Below, one piece after another: positions 25,842 through 33,816 of a DNA stretch of 64,000 bases. Source of the DNA: Halobacteriovorax marinus SJ (GTDB lineage Bacteria > Bdellovibrionota > Bacteriovoracia > Bacteriovoracales > Bacteriovoracaceae); NCBI RefSeq assembly GCF_000210915.2, contig NC_016620.1:2046001-2110000 (forward strand), read 5' to 3'. Every line of letters begins with the position of its first letter. Position 1 is the stretch's first letter. Below the pieces are notes generated by a model that was not told where the DNA came from, did no database searches, and was given only the letters and a program-made list of their open reading frames with translations. The position numbers and the translations under genes are program-made.

Positions 25842-26987
25842 ATGATCAAGTTTTTCTCAATCATTTTCTCATTTATCGCTCTAAATCTTCATCCTGTATA
25901 CGCAGCGCTCTACTCTATTGAAGATCTTGAACAGTTACAGATAAGTAAGAATTATACTGAGTTTCTAAACCACGCTCACGATATTCGTCCCTCTAGTAGA
26001 GACAAGCGTTGGAGAGAGATGGTTCAAACCATGGCGGTAGGACAATTAGACTTTCTACTAGAGAAGAGAATCTTCAATCAAAAGTCCTTTAAGCTCATTG
26101 AGAAAATTGCCTTATGGCCGATACTCTTAGAAGATGAGTTTTTTCAGATTAAAAGAAATCGCTTCGCAGAGTTTTACCTAGAGAATTGCTTCTCTAAGCG
26201 CGGGCGCACAGACAGCTGCAAGAATGAATTGCTCAACTTTTGGAATGCCAGTAATCAAAACCCAGATCTTGCCATGTCACTAGTCAATATTCTTAAATCC
26301 TTTACTAAGGAAAAGGATTTCTGGGGCTTCTATCAGAAAGTAACTAAGAGTAGTTCTGCTGAATTCTACTGTCCAAAGATTGCGGTACGAAAATCAATCT
26401 TAGATCACCTGAGAGTGAATTTGAGCCAAGTTGAAGATCCAAAGTACGTAAAGAAGTTTATAGACGATAACCTCGGATCCACATGTTGGCAGAGTGTCCT
26501 AAAGGACTTAAAGGGAATGCTCTTTGACAAGAGCTTTACTCTTAGAAGTTTTGCCTACAAGGCCTTAAATAGCAAAGAAGCTCTTACTCAAGTCGAGCAA
26601 GATTCCTACTTGGCCTTCTATATCTTAACGAACCCTATTAAAGGCGACACATTCAATGTTGCTTGGTCATTGATTGAAAAGGTTGGTGATGACTATTCTA
26701 GAAGAATGAAAGTCTTTAAGGTTCTTAAAAATATCGATCCCCTACCTGGAGATATTTTTAGTAATTATAATAAAGAAAAGAAAGAGGCGATCATAAACCT
26801 CTTTGCCAATAACTTCCCTGAGTATATTGATCACTATGCTAGAACTTGTGTGAATTTTCTAAAAGGAATTGGGGACTTCCCAAGGGGGAATCCAACTCTC
26901 TACTGTAGTGAACTTTATAGCTCTTCCAAGTCTAAGAGATGGATTCGTCAACCTCTACAAATACAATACTCTTCAATTAAGAAGTAA
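25842..26987 (+). CDS. secreted protein of unknown function
   Basis: A 381-residue protein with a signal peptide (about 1-20, ending VYA). The mature part is predicted to be mainly helical and charged, with scattered cysteines (ENCF, TDSCK, STCW and a C-terminal pair) that may form disulfides in the periplasm. I do not recognise a domain. Its stop codon directly abuts the stop of the convergent next gene. Confidence 0.65.
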   Translation: MIKFFSIIFSFIALNLHPVYAALYSIEDLEQLQISKNYTEFLNHAHDIRPSSRDKRWREMVQTMAVGQLDFLLEKRIFNQKSFKLIEKIALWPILLEDEFFQIKRNRFAEFYLENCFSKRGRTDSCKNELLNFWNASNQNPDLAMSLVNILKSFTKEKDFWGFYQKVTKSSSAEFYCPKIAVRKSILDHLRVNLSQVEDPKYVKKFIDDNLGSTCWQSVLKDLKGMLFDKSFTLRSFAYKALNSKEALTQVEQDSYLAFYILTNPIKGDTFNVAWSLIEKVGDDYSRRMKVFKVLKNIDPLPGDIFSNYNKEKKEAIINLFANNFPEYIDHYARTCVNFLKGIGDFPRGNPTLYCSELYSSSKSKRWIRQPLQIQYSSIKK

Positions 26988-27416
26988 TTAATTACAGTAT
27001 TGCTCGTCGCTAAATTGAATTTCGTAAACATTGTCTTCTGTAGAAGGTACATCTTCTAGATCAAAAACTTTATGTCCCCAATCAAAGAGGTAGAGCTTAA
27101 GGTCTACTTTATCTGTAACATTAATTCCAATGGCCCTCATCGTTTCAGTAAAGTGCTCAGCAATTCTACACTTATAGTTCTTACCGTATAAGGCCTTTGC
27201 TTGCTTGATAATATCTTTGTAATCAACACCTTCAACCTCAATTAGAAAGTGTGTCTTATCTTCATCAAAGAACTCTGGATTTTTGACTTGTATATAGTCA
27301 CCTCTAACAGGCATCCAACCAAATTTAATATAAGTAAATGGAGTGGACTCTACTTCAACACTAGAAAAAGCAGGTGCAATAGAGAGAGTCATTAAAAGAG
27401 CTAGTAAAATCTTCAT
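26988..27416 (-). CDS. small secreted protein, function unknown
   Basis: A 142-residue protein with a signal peptide (MKILLALLMTLSIAPAFS). The mature part has two cysteines (YKCRIAE and the C-terminal QYCN), possibly one disulfide, and a mixed strand/helix pattern. It is convergent with the preceding gene with no bases between the two stops. No family was recognised. Confidence 0.6.
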   Translation of the reverse strand: MKILLALLMTLSIAPAFSSVEVESTPFTYIKFGWMPVRGDYIQVKNPEFFDEDKTHFLIEVEGVDYKDIIKQAKALYGKNYKCRIAEHFTETMRAIGINVTDKVDLKLYLFDWGHKVFDLEDVPSTEDNVYEIQFSDEQYCN

Positions 27417-27490
27417 GTTATACTTCCTTTGATATTAGTTATTTTTTCATATCAATTTACGTTTTACCATTTAGATGATAATAGTTTCAT

Positions 27491-29533
27491 ATGTCAAACA
27501 AATGTTCAAATAGTTTATATCTATATAAAAAACTACACGCTATGGCCCTTCTCATGTGTGCCAGCTCGCTATTTGCTAGTGAGACTATTGAAGCGCCATT
27601 AAAGCAAGAAAATCCCGATAACACAGTCTTTATTTATGGAGGACTTAATACCAAGTCCGGATTAATAGATTCTGCCGTGAAAACAGAAGTTTTAAGCTCT
27701 GAGGAAATAGAAGACTCTCACTATCAAAACCTTTCAGAAGCGGTTTCTGATATTGCCGGTGTTTCTGAAATCTCTGTCGATCGTCGTGGAGGAGCTAAGA
27801 CGGCACTCATCCAAGGCTTTGGAGAAAATAGTGTCCTCGTCATGATTGATGGTACACCCGTCTCACAAAATTCTTCATTTGGATTTGATCTCACACAAAT
27901 ATCTACAGAGAATATTGAGAAGATCGAAGTTATCAAGGGAGGGGCATCGGCCCTCTACGGAAGTCAGGCCATTGGTGGTGTCATAAATATAGTTACTAAG
28001 AAGCCAATCAATAAGCGAAAGACTTTTATAGACCTAAGCTCTTCAATGTCTGCTGATTCAAGTGATGCTAGACAAGTAAATGCAAAGGGCCTCTACAGCA
28101 ATAGACTTGGTGGCGTTGGTCACAAGCTCACTCTCTCCTACCGCAATCAGAACGACTATGATTTAAATGAAAATACTTACGCTAAAGACGGTCCAAAATT
28201 CTCTAAGTTCAATGGCTCTCTCTATCTAGATAAGAAAATTCAAAATAATACTCTCTCACTTGGTTATCTCTACTTCAATGACTATGTGAAATCCACATCT
28301 TCAAAACCATATGGTTCCAGTACATTTGGAGAGGTAGACAATGAGACAAAGACGCAAACTCACAATATAAAACTTCAAAATATCTATAAGTCAGGTAGTG
28401 CCTCTGTTAAAACTTATATCAACGCAGAGTTTATAGAAGATGACTTAAATTTAAACGATAACCCAAAGACTTACTTCAAAGAAACTCACAAACTCACTAA
28501 GTACGACTCTTATAGGGCCGAAGTTGTCTATGACGATACTATCTTTGATAATCATGCCATTACAACAGGTCTCCTCTATAAAGAAGATAGAGTTAATCAA
28601 GACACAATTACTCAGCAAACTGAAGATATTATTGTTGAGCATAGTGATATCGACCATAAGAAAGTTTGGTCACTTCAAGGCTATGTCCAAGACAATTACT
28701 TTAAAGAAAATTATGAAATCTCACCTGGCCTTAGACTTCAATACGATAGCAACTTTGGATATAACTTCGCTCCAAAAGTTAGCTTTAGCTTATTTAATGA
28801 GTTAAATGACTCTATTGAATCTAAAACCTGGCTCACGATTGGTACTGGACATAGATCACCATCAATAAAAGAGAGATACTTCACAATGGATCACTCTTCT
28901 GTGGCCAATTATATAGTCCAAGGAAATGAAAATTTAAGGCCAGAGAAATCCGTTAGTGTTCAGCTTGGAAATAAATTAGATATCAGCAGAGCGCACTCCA
29001 TCCATGGAAATATATTCTACAATAGGATCTCAGATTTAATTGAAACTACTGAGTTACCAAGTAGTAATAGCACCAAAATATTCTCTTATGAGAACTTTGA
29101 TAAAGTAGAGTCCTCTGGCATTGAGCTTGGATCTACATTAAAGGCCAATAGCTGGAATACACTTTCACTAAATTACTCATACACGGAAACCATAAATAAA
29201 CAAACGGGACTTCAATTGGCGGGAAGACCTCTTTATACTTGGAAAGCAAAGCATAGCATTTCTCCAACAGAGAATATTCAAGTTATAAATTCCCTACGCT
29301 ATATCGGAAGAAAGTACACGAACGAAGAAAATACAAAAGTATCTAAAGGCTATTCCTCTTTAGATACAAAAATTAATTACGCTTACAATAAGAGTATCAA
29401 TCTATACTTTGGTATTAACAACTTACTCAACACGGTAAAAGATCCTGCCAGCGATACTGTTATTGCAGTAAATGATGATAGACCATCACTTGGGCGACTC
29501 TTTTACACTGGCATACAATTAAAGGATTTCTAA
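27491..29533 (+). CDS. TonB-dependent outer-membrane receptor, probable heme/iron uptake
   Basis: A 680-residue precursor with a signal peptide ending near ASSLFAS. The plug domain is clear near residues 65-170: LSEAVSDIAGV, ALIQGF, VMIDGTPV, ENIEKIEVIKGGASALYGSQAIGGVINIVTK. A 22-strand barrel with alternating hydrophobic strands follows and ends in a C-terminal Phe (IQLKDF), as outer-membrane barrels do. A HmuY-like lipoprotein starts directly after the stop, so heme is the best substrate guess. The start lacks a ribosome site; an internal ATG at 27542 is a less likely alternative. Confidence 0.88.
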   Translation: MSNKCSNSLYLYKKLHAMALLMCASSLFASETIEAPLKQENPDNTVFIYGGLNTKSGLIDSAVKTEVLSSEEIEDSHYQNLSEAVSDIAGVSEISVDRRGGAKTALIQGFGENSVLVMIDGTPVSQNSSFGFDLTQISTENIEKIEVIKGGASALYGSQAIGGVINIVTKKPINKRKTFIDLSSSMSADSSDARQVNAKGLYSNRLGGVGHKLTLSYRNQNDYDLNENTYAKDGPKFSKFNGSLYLDKKIQNNTLSLGYLYFNDYVKSTSSKPYGSSTFGEVDNETKTQTHNIKLQNIYKSGSASVKTYINAEFIEDDLNLNDNPKTYFKETHKLTKYDSYRAEVVYDDTIFDNHAITTGLLYKEDRVNQDTITQQTEDIIVEHSDIDHKKVWSLQGYVQDNYFKENYEISPGLRLQYDSNFGYNFAPKVSFSLFNELNDSIESKTWLTIGTGHRSPSIKERYFTMDHSSVANYIVQGNENLRPEKSVSVQLGNKLDISRAHSIHGNIFYNRISDLIETTELPSSNSTKIFSYENFDKVESSGIELGSTLKANSWNTLSLNYSYTETINKQTGLQLAGRPLYTWKAKHSISPTENIQVINSLRYIGRKYTNEENTKVSKGYSSLDTKINYAYNKSINLYFGINNLLNTVKDPASDTVIAVNDDRPSLGRLFYTGIQLKDF

Positions 29534-30706
29534 GTGAAGATAATATTTCTATGCCTCTTATTTCTTACGCTATCGTGCTCAAAAGTTGAACCCTTAACGG
29601 CACCTGTAAAAGAGCAGAGCTACACAGACTTTATAACTAATAAGTCACAATATATAACAGACCAATCAAGTGATATTTTTGAAGAAACTCCTTGGTATAT
29701 CTACGATGAGAATAACCACATTATCTGGCCAACGTTCTCAGTCTACGCTCTTAGAACTAATTCGAAATATTATAAAGTTCAAATCCTTGATTACTATGAT
29801 AGCAGTGCGAACCCTGGAAATTATACTCTTCGAATCGCCGCTGAAAATGAAAGTGAAAAGATTTATTCTTTCAATGCCGCAGGTTGTGGCAATGTCTATA
29901 CCAATAGAGATTATGAAAGTTGTATGAATAATCCACTCACCAATATTTATAAGTATCTCAATATTGAAACTGGTGAAACTTATGACTATACAAGTGAGCA
30001 GGCTTTAGAGAGTAAGCAGTGGGATCTCGCCTTTAACGGAACGAGCATAAGAATTAATGCTGGAAAGTATGGAAAAAAAGGTGCCAGAATTGGAAGCCTC
30101 TTTATTTATACTGACTTCTTTCCTGGTGGTGTCGTCGATTACCAAAGAATTGCAGAGGTCTCATTCTCAGATAGGGGCTCACGCTTTTTCAATTTAGATA
30201 TGGACCTTAGAAATATCCCCTACGCTCTTCCGCCAGGAGTGGATAGAGTCATAAATGAGCCTGACTGGTTTTCAAGCGACGAGGTAGATCCAGATCTTTT
30301 TAAGGCGAAGAATGACAATTGGTGGCTTATAAGATCAAGTAGTGCTGACAGCTATTTTAAATTTAACGTTGCTGATATAAATGAAGTTAAAGATAGTGAC
30401 GGCAATATTGAAACGACAATAACTATAGAGAGCTACTACCAAGCCCCTGGAGAAAGTGAGTTCTCCCCATCTCTTCGCAGTTGGCAACTTGAATCCTTCT
30501 CTTCAGCTAAGCGATTAGTGCGCTTATGTTTGGACTTAGATCAGCAAGCTCTCGTTCATTGTTCAAAAGATAAGGCCAAGGTTGATTTAACTTTTATGGC
30601 CTTAAACCGAGAGCCAAGACAGTGGAAAATTCAGACTGCTAGTGGGGCCATAGGTCCACTCTCTCTCGAAGATATCTCCAGCAGAAGTACTGGAAAATTA
30701 GAATAA
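29534..30706 (+). CDS. HmuY-like heme-binding lipoprotein
   Basis: A 390-residue lipoprotein (GTG start right after the receptor stop). A signal peptide ends at a near-lipobox Cys15 (LTLSC). The HmuY hallmark is present: KQWDLAFNGTSIRINAGK near residues 161-178. Before it, about 68-103, lies the HmuY-type strand pair (YALRTNSKYYKVQILDYY), and a second such repeat occurs near 270-300. HmuY proteins bind heme at the cell surface and hand it to a TonB receptor. The axial histidines of Porphyromonas HmuY cannot be located by eye, so ligand binding is inferred from fold and neighbour. Confidence 0.75.
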   Translation: MKIIFLCLLFLTLSCSKVEPLTAPVKEQSYTDFITNKSQYITDQSSDIFEETPWYIYDENNHIIWPTFSVYALRTNSKYYKVQILDYYDSSANPGNYTLRIAAENESEKIYSFNAAGCGNVYTNRDYESCMNNPLTNIYKYLNIETGETYDYTSEQALESKQWDLAFNGTSIRINAGKYGKKGARIGSLFIYTDFFPGGVVDYQRIAEVSFSDRGSRFFNLDMDLRNIPYALPPGVDRVINEPDWFSSDEVDPDLFKAKNDNWWLIRSSSADSYFKFNVADINEVKDSDGNIETTITIESYYQAPGESEFSPSLRSWQLESFSSAKRLVRLCLDLDQQALVHCSKDKAKVDLTFMALNREPRQWKIQTASGAIGPLSLEDISSRSTGKLE

Positions 30707-30732
30707 AAAAAGCCTATCCGAGGATAGGCCTT
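30704..30732. terminator. terminator of the SWIB gene, shared with the HmuY-like gene
   Basis: GCCTATC (30712-30718) and GATAGGC (30723-30729) with a CGAG loop. The run of A at 30704-30711 becomes a U-run for minus-strand transcripts from the SWIB gene. The same hairpin sequence occurs at 56841-56862. Confidence 0.85.
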
Positions 30733-30756
30733 CTTATAAACTTGAATTTTATTGAA

Positions 30757-31437
30757 TTAGCTTAAGTGCTTTCCAAGAATCCCAGCAAGTTCGAACATAG
30801 TAACTTCTTTCTTACCAAATACTTTCTTTAATAGATCGTCAGCAAGAATATTTCTCTTGTTCTTTGGGTTTTGAAGATTATTCTTTTTGATATAATCCCA
30901 CATTTTCTTTACAGCTTCAGTTCTAGGAACTGCTTTATCACCAATTACAGCCGCTAGGTCAGCAGATGGAGTCATGGCCTTCATAAATGCTGCATTTGGC
31001 TTTCTCTTAGTTTTTTTCTTAGCCGCTTTCTTAGCTACTTTTTTAGTCGCTTTCTTAGCTACTTTTTTAGTTGCTTTCTTAGCTACTTTCTTAGTTGCTT
31101 TCTTAGCTACTTTCTTAGTCGCTTTCTTTGCTACTTTTTTCTTAGTTGCTTTTTTAGCTACTTTCTTCTTAGTTGCTTTTTTAGCTACTTTCTTCTTAGT
31201 TGCTTTCTTAGCTACTTTCTTCTTAGTCGCTTTCTTAGCAACTTTCTTCTTTGTTGCTTTCTTTGCTACTTTCTTCTTAGTTGCTTTCTTTGCTACTTTC
31301 TTAGTCGCTTTCTTCGCTACTTTTTTCTTAGTTGCTTTCTTCGCTACTTTTTTCTTAGTTGCTTTCTTAGCTACTTTCTTAGTCGCTTTTTTAGCTACTT
31401 TCTTAGTTGCTTTCTTAGCTGTTTTCTTCTTTGCCAT
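30757..31437 (-). CDS. lysine-repeat (histone H1-like) protein with C-terminal SWIB domain
   Basis: Start chosen at ATG 31437, which follows GGAGG at good spacing; a longer frame exists upstream. The 226-residue protein has residues 14-142 made of 15 units of VAKKATKK(K), alternating 8 and 9 residues, like eukaryotic H1 tails and bacterial H1-like proteins that bind DNA through charge. Residues 143-226 are a SWIB/MDM2-type domain (AAVIGDKAVPRTEAVKKMWDY, ILADDLLKKVFGK, MFELAGILGKHL). SWIB domains occur in chromatin remodellers and in chlamydiae. A nucleoid-compacting or gene-regulatory role is likely but inferred. Confidence 0.85.
   Translation of the reverse strand: MAKKKTAKKATKKVAKKATKKVAKKATKKKVAKKATKKKVAKKATKKVAKKATKKKVAKKATKKKVAKKATKKKVAKKATKKKVAKKATKKKVAKKATKKKVAKKATKKVAKKATKKVAKKATKKVAKKATKKVAKKAAKKKTKRKPNAAFMKAMTPSADLAAVIGDKAVPRTEAVKKMWDYIKKNNLQNPKNKRNILADDLLKKVFGKKEVTMFELAGILGKHLS
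31012..31398 (-). repeat. in-gene tandem repeat encoding VAKKATKK(K)
   Basis: Fifteen 24/27-base units inside the SWIB protein gene. Units vary at synonymous sites (for example GTT/GTC partners and lysine codons), so the array is old enough to have diverged yet may still expand or contract. On the opposite strand it creates a long low-complexity frame that is not a gene. Confidence 0.95.
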
Positions 31438-31557
31438 GACATCCTCCAGAATACAAAATGACATTTTTCCAAACTAAATTTAACTTATCTATTAGTCTAA
31501 TCGAAAGAATACAAAAACACTTGAGTTTTTTTCACTTTTTAATGAATTTTTTTTAAG

Positions 31558-31582
31558 AAAAAAAAAGGCCCACATAGGGGCC
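31558..31582 (-). terminator. terminator of the GNAT gene
   Basis: GGCCC (31567-31571) and GGGCC (31578-31582) with a 6-base loop; the A-run at 31558-31566 gives U residues for minus-strand transcription. Confidence 0.75.
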
Positions 31583-31587
31583 AAAAG

Positions 31588-32031
31588 CTATTTCAGATTT
31601 TTTATCCACTCTACAACCTGCCCATTTTCTCCTAGGCGCTTGTCGGTTTTGTGGTAACCGTGACTTTCATTGAGTGAATACATTCTGAAGTTATCAATCG
31701 AGCAGTAATGAATAATCTTATTTACTTTGTGCTCTTTAGCCTCAGTTTCAAAGAAGTCTTTTATCTTATGAGAGAATCCACTTCCTTGGTGAGAGATTTT
31801 AATCGAAGTATTCTTCGAATATAGGGTATTTTCTTTGATTTTATAAAATAAAGCGGCAATGATTTCACCGTTATTCTCTACACCATAGAGATTCCAGCCA
31901 TCCTTAACTTCTTTTTGGATCTCATCGAGGTTCCAGTTAAATCCTGGAGAATCAGAGAAGGCATCTAAGTTATAATCATAGATCATTTTAATATCTTTAG
32001 AGGTATTGGCCTTTACGAAATCTAGACTCAT
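31588..32031 (-). CDS. GNAT-family acetyltransferase-like protein
   Basis: A 147-residue soluble protein with the GNAT fold pattern: an N-terminal strand and helices, a central beta-strand block with GEIIAALFYKI, then QGSGFSHKIKDFFE in place of the acetyl-CoA loop, and a C-terminal NESHGYHKTDK like the family's FYxxxGF. The substrate is unknown. The acetyl-CoA loop is only partly typical. Confidence 0.75.
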   Translation of the reverse strand: MSLDFVKANTSKDIKMIYDYNLDAFSDSPGFNWNLDEIQKEVKDGWNLYGVENNGEIIAALFYKIKENTLYSKNTSIKISHQGSGFSHKIKDFFETEAKEHKVNKIIHYCSIDNFRMYSLNESHGYHKTDKRLGENGQVVEWIKNLK

Positions 32032-32100
32032 AGCAATCCTTTGCTCTTTTGAAAGAAATAGAGGTTATTAATAACCTCTATTATAACTGAAAATGGAAAA

Positions 32101-32406
32101 TTACTTTAGTGTACTAATATATGCCGCAAGATCTTCTATATCAGTATTAGACAAATTCTTGATGAATGGAAGCATCGTTGGATTCTTTCTCTCAACTCCG
32201 GCCTTGAATTGCTGAACAGAGCTAATAATATACCAATCGTGTTGTCCAGCAATACGAGGAGCTTTCATGGCCTCATTACCTTCACCATTAGCACCATGAC
32301 ACTGAATACATGTTTTATATAGAGTTTGACCTCTGGCCGCGTCCGCAGCAAGACTTTGAGCTGAAATTAAAGATGATAGGGCAAACACTGCCAATAATGT
32401 TTTCAT
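32101..32406 (-). CDS. periplasmic class I cytochrome c
   Basis: Start chosen at ATG 32406 (MKTLLAVFALSSL...), which follows GGGAG and begins a signal peptide; an upstream extension only adds unnatural residues. The mature protein is about 80 residues with a heme-attachment motif CIQCH (Cys33, Cys36, His37), a GANGEG loop and a distal methionine candidate in PTMLPF. This is the c553/c4-type monoheme electron carrier. Its heme would be attached by the ResB/CcsA pair at 37047-40255. Confidence 0.9.
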   Translation of the reverse strand: MKTLLAVFALSSLISAQSLAADAARGQTLYKTCIQCHGANGEGNEAMKAPRIAGQHDWYIISSVQQFKAGVERKNPTMLPFIKNLSNTDIEDLAAYISTLK

Positions 32407-32468
32407 TGCACTCCCAAATATAGACTTTGAATTAAGTTGTAATACATTGAATATTAACGATTCTAGAG

Positions 32469-33137
32469 CTACTCGGCAACCAAATTTATCTTTTCGCATT
32501 GAATAACGCTTCGAACTAATTCCTCTAGAGTTCCAAGAAGCTCTTTATTCAATGTATTTGGGGCCAATTTCATATTATTTATCCCAGATTTAAATCCGAT
32601 AACGAGCTCTGTCTCACTTAAGTGAATACACTCTACTTCAATATTCTTCTCGCTTAGATACCCCAATGTATTCACTCTTAAAGTGAAAAAGTCGGAGATA
32701 GCATTGATCTTGTCTACGTAACTAGCTTCTGGTCCAATTTGCCACATTTCAAGACCGTCAGATAGCTCAACAGAAAAAATATGTCCCATCAATTTTGCAC
32801 AAAATAGCTCTATAAATTCACTTGGAAACTCAGATCCTTCCATAGATGAGACGTGGTTTTGATCCCTAAGAAAGCTCTCAACTTCTCTCGCAGACAAAGA
32901 CTCTACTCTCTGCATTTGAGAGTTTTCAAGAAGCGCACACAGAGCATAGCTTACGCTGTCAATGGCGGTATTGTGACAGGGTCTATGGTTAAGCTTCTTA
33001 ACTCTACCTCGTTCGACAACAACACTAAAATCAACACTATGAGACTTTGCAGTTGCAAAAAAGCAAGCTTTGTCATCGTTCATTTTATACTTGTCAGACT
33101 TTGAAAACTCTAAGACTCTCCTAGAATATTGACCCAA
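32469..33137 (-). CDS. protein of unknown function, possible degenerate NifU/IscU-like
   Basis: A 222-residue soluble protein. A TTG at 33137 with AAGGGG upstream is used as start; ATG 33083 is the alternative. The first third (RGRVKKLNHRPCHNTAIDSVSYAL, then SLSAREVESFL) resembles the iron-sulfur scaffold NifU/IscU layout, but only one of its three cysteines is in place. The last part has charged helices and no NFU CxxC. I do not assign a function. It is upstream of a cytochrome c gene on the same strand. Confidence 0.5.
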   Translation of the reverse strand: MGQYSRRVLEFSKSDKYKMNDDKACFFATAKSHSVDFSVVVERGRVKKLNHRPCHNTAIDSVSYALCALLENSQMQRVESLSAREVESFLRDQNHVSSMEGSEFPSEFIELFCAKLMGHIFSVELSDGLEMWQIGPEASYVDKINAISDFFTLRVNTLGYLSEKNIEVECIHLSETELVIGFKSGINNMKLAPNTLNKELLGTLEELVRSVIQCEKINLVAE

Positions 33138-33189
33138 GAAAATACCCCTTATTTAAGTTAACCCACTTAAATTAAAATAAAATGGACTA

Positions 33190-33195
33190 TATAAT
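33190..33195 (+). promoter_or_regulatory. -10 element implying a leaderless ThiN-like mRNA
   Basis: A perfect TATAAT lies 6 bases before the ATG at 33202, leaving no room for a ribosome site. The -35 (near 33167) is weak. The same close placement of a -10 is seen at 36216-36221 (TAGAAT) before the gene at 36228. Confidence 0.45.
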
Positions 33196-33201
33196 AAGAG
33201 T

Positions 33202-33816
33202 ATGACGAAGACAAATAGACTCCCTCAGAGCTTTACCAATGCCCAAGAGATAAATCTCATTGGTCCCCTCGATATCCAAGAGAATATTAAGTCCTCTGAG
33301 CTTCCCACGCTAATTGTAGACGGTGGAATGAATCATGGGCTGAACTTTCCAAATTCAATAAGTATTGGAGATGGAGATAGCTCAAAGTTAAGCCTTGATA
33401 TTGAACTAAGCGCAGAGAAGGATCAAAGTGATTTGGCATGTGCTCTAGAGCTAATCCTAAACCAAGTAGAGAGTTGTAAGAAAGTTAATCTATACGGCTT
33501 TTTGGGACAGAGAAAAGATCACGAGCTGATTGTTATAGGCGAGGCCTATGAGTTTGTAAGAAAGTCCTCTGCTCTACTTATATTTGATAAGAGTTTAAAA
33601 ATTATTCCACCCAAGCCATATACTTTTGAGATTAATGGACTCTTTAGCATCATGTCTCTTCAAGAGTGCTTATTTAGTATTCAAGGAAGTGCTAAGTACC
33701 AAGTATGGCCTGCAAAGAAACTTGGAGTTCTATCGAGCCTAGGTCTTAGTAACGAGGGAAGTGGAGAAGTCACTATCACAAGCGACGCCCCACTTATTCT
33801 TTATAGTGAGGAGTGA
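33202..33816 (+). CDS. thiamine pyrophosphokinase-like protein
   Basis: A 204-residue protein matching the ThiN/TPK plan: VDGGMNHG (family DGG), SIGDGDSSK (family GDFDS), KDQSDLACAL (family EKDQTDLEKAL) and YGFLGQRKDHEL (family GxxGGRxDH), then a C-terminal beta domain ending TITSDAPLILY. TPK makes thiamine diphosphate from thiamine and ATP. Several changes (GDGDSS, QRKDH) mean activity is not certain. It overlaps the convergent acylase gene by about 23 bases. Confidence 0.7.
   Translation: MTKTNRLPQSFTNAQEINLIGPLDIQENIKSSELPTLIVDGGMNHGLNFPNSISIGDGDSSKLSLDIELSAEKDQSDLACALELILNQVESCKKVNLYGFLGQRKDHELIVIGEAYEFVRKSSALLIFDKSLKIIPPKPYTFEINGLFSIMSLQECLFSIQGSAKYQVWPAKKLGVLSSLGLSNEGSGEVTITSDAPLILYSEE

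Noticed and set aside
27472-27490. Possible Fur box before the TonB receptor (GATGATAATAG...)
   Set aside because: By eye it matches only about half of the 19-base consensus, in an AT-rich region where this is expected by chance; iron regulation is plausible but not shown.
31012-31398. Regular short tandem repeat that could suggest a CRISPR array
   Set aside because: The 24/27-base units are contiguous with no spacers and are in frame with a protein.
30974-31477. Long plus-strand open frame rich in Phe/Ala/Leu/Val opposite the lysine-repeat gene
   Set aside because: It is the complement of the AAR/AAG-rich lysine repeat; it has no ribosome site, and the SWIB domain on the other strand is clearly real.
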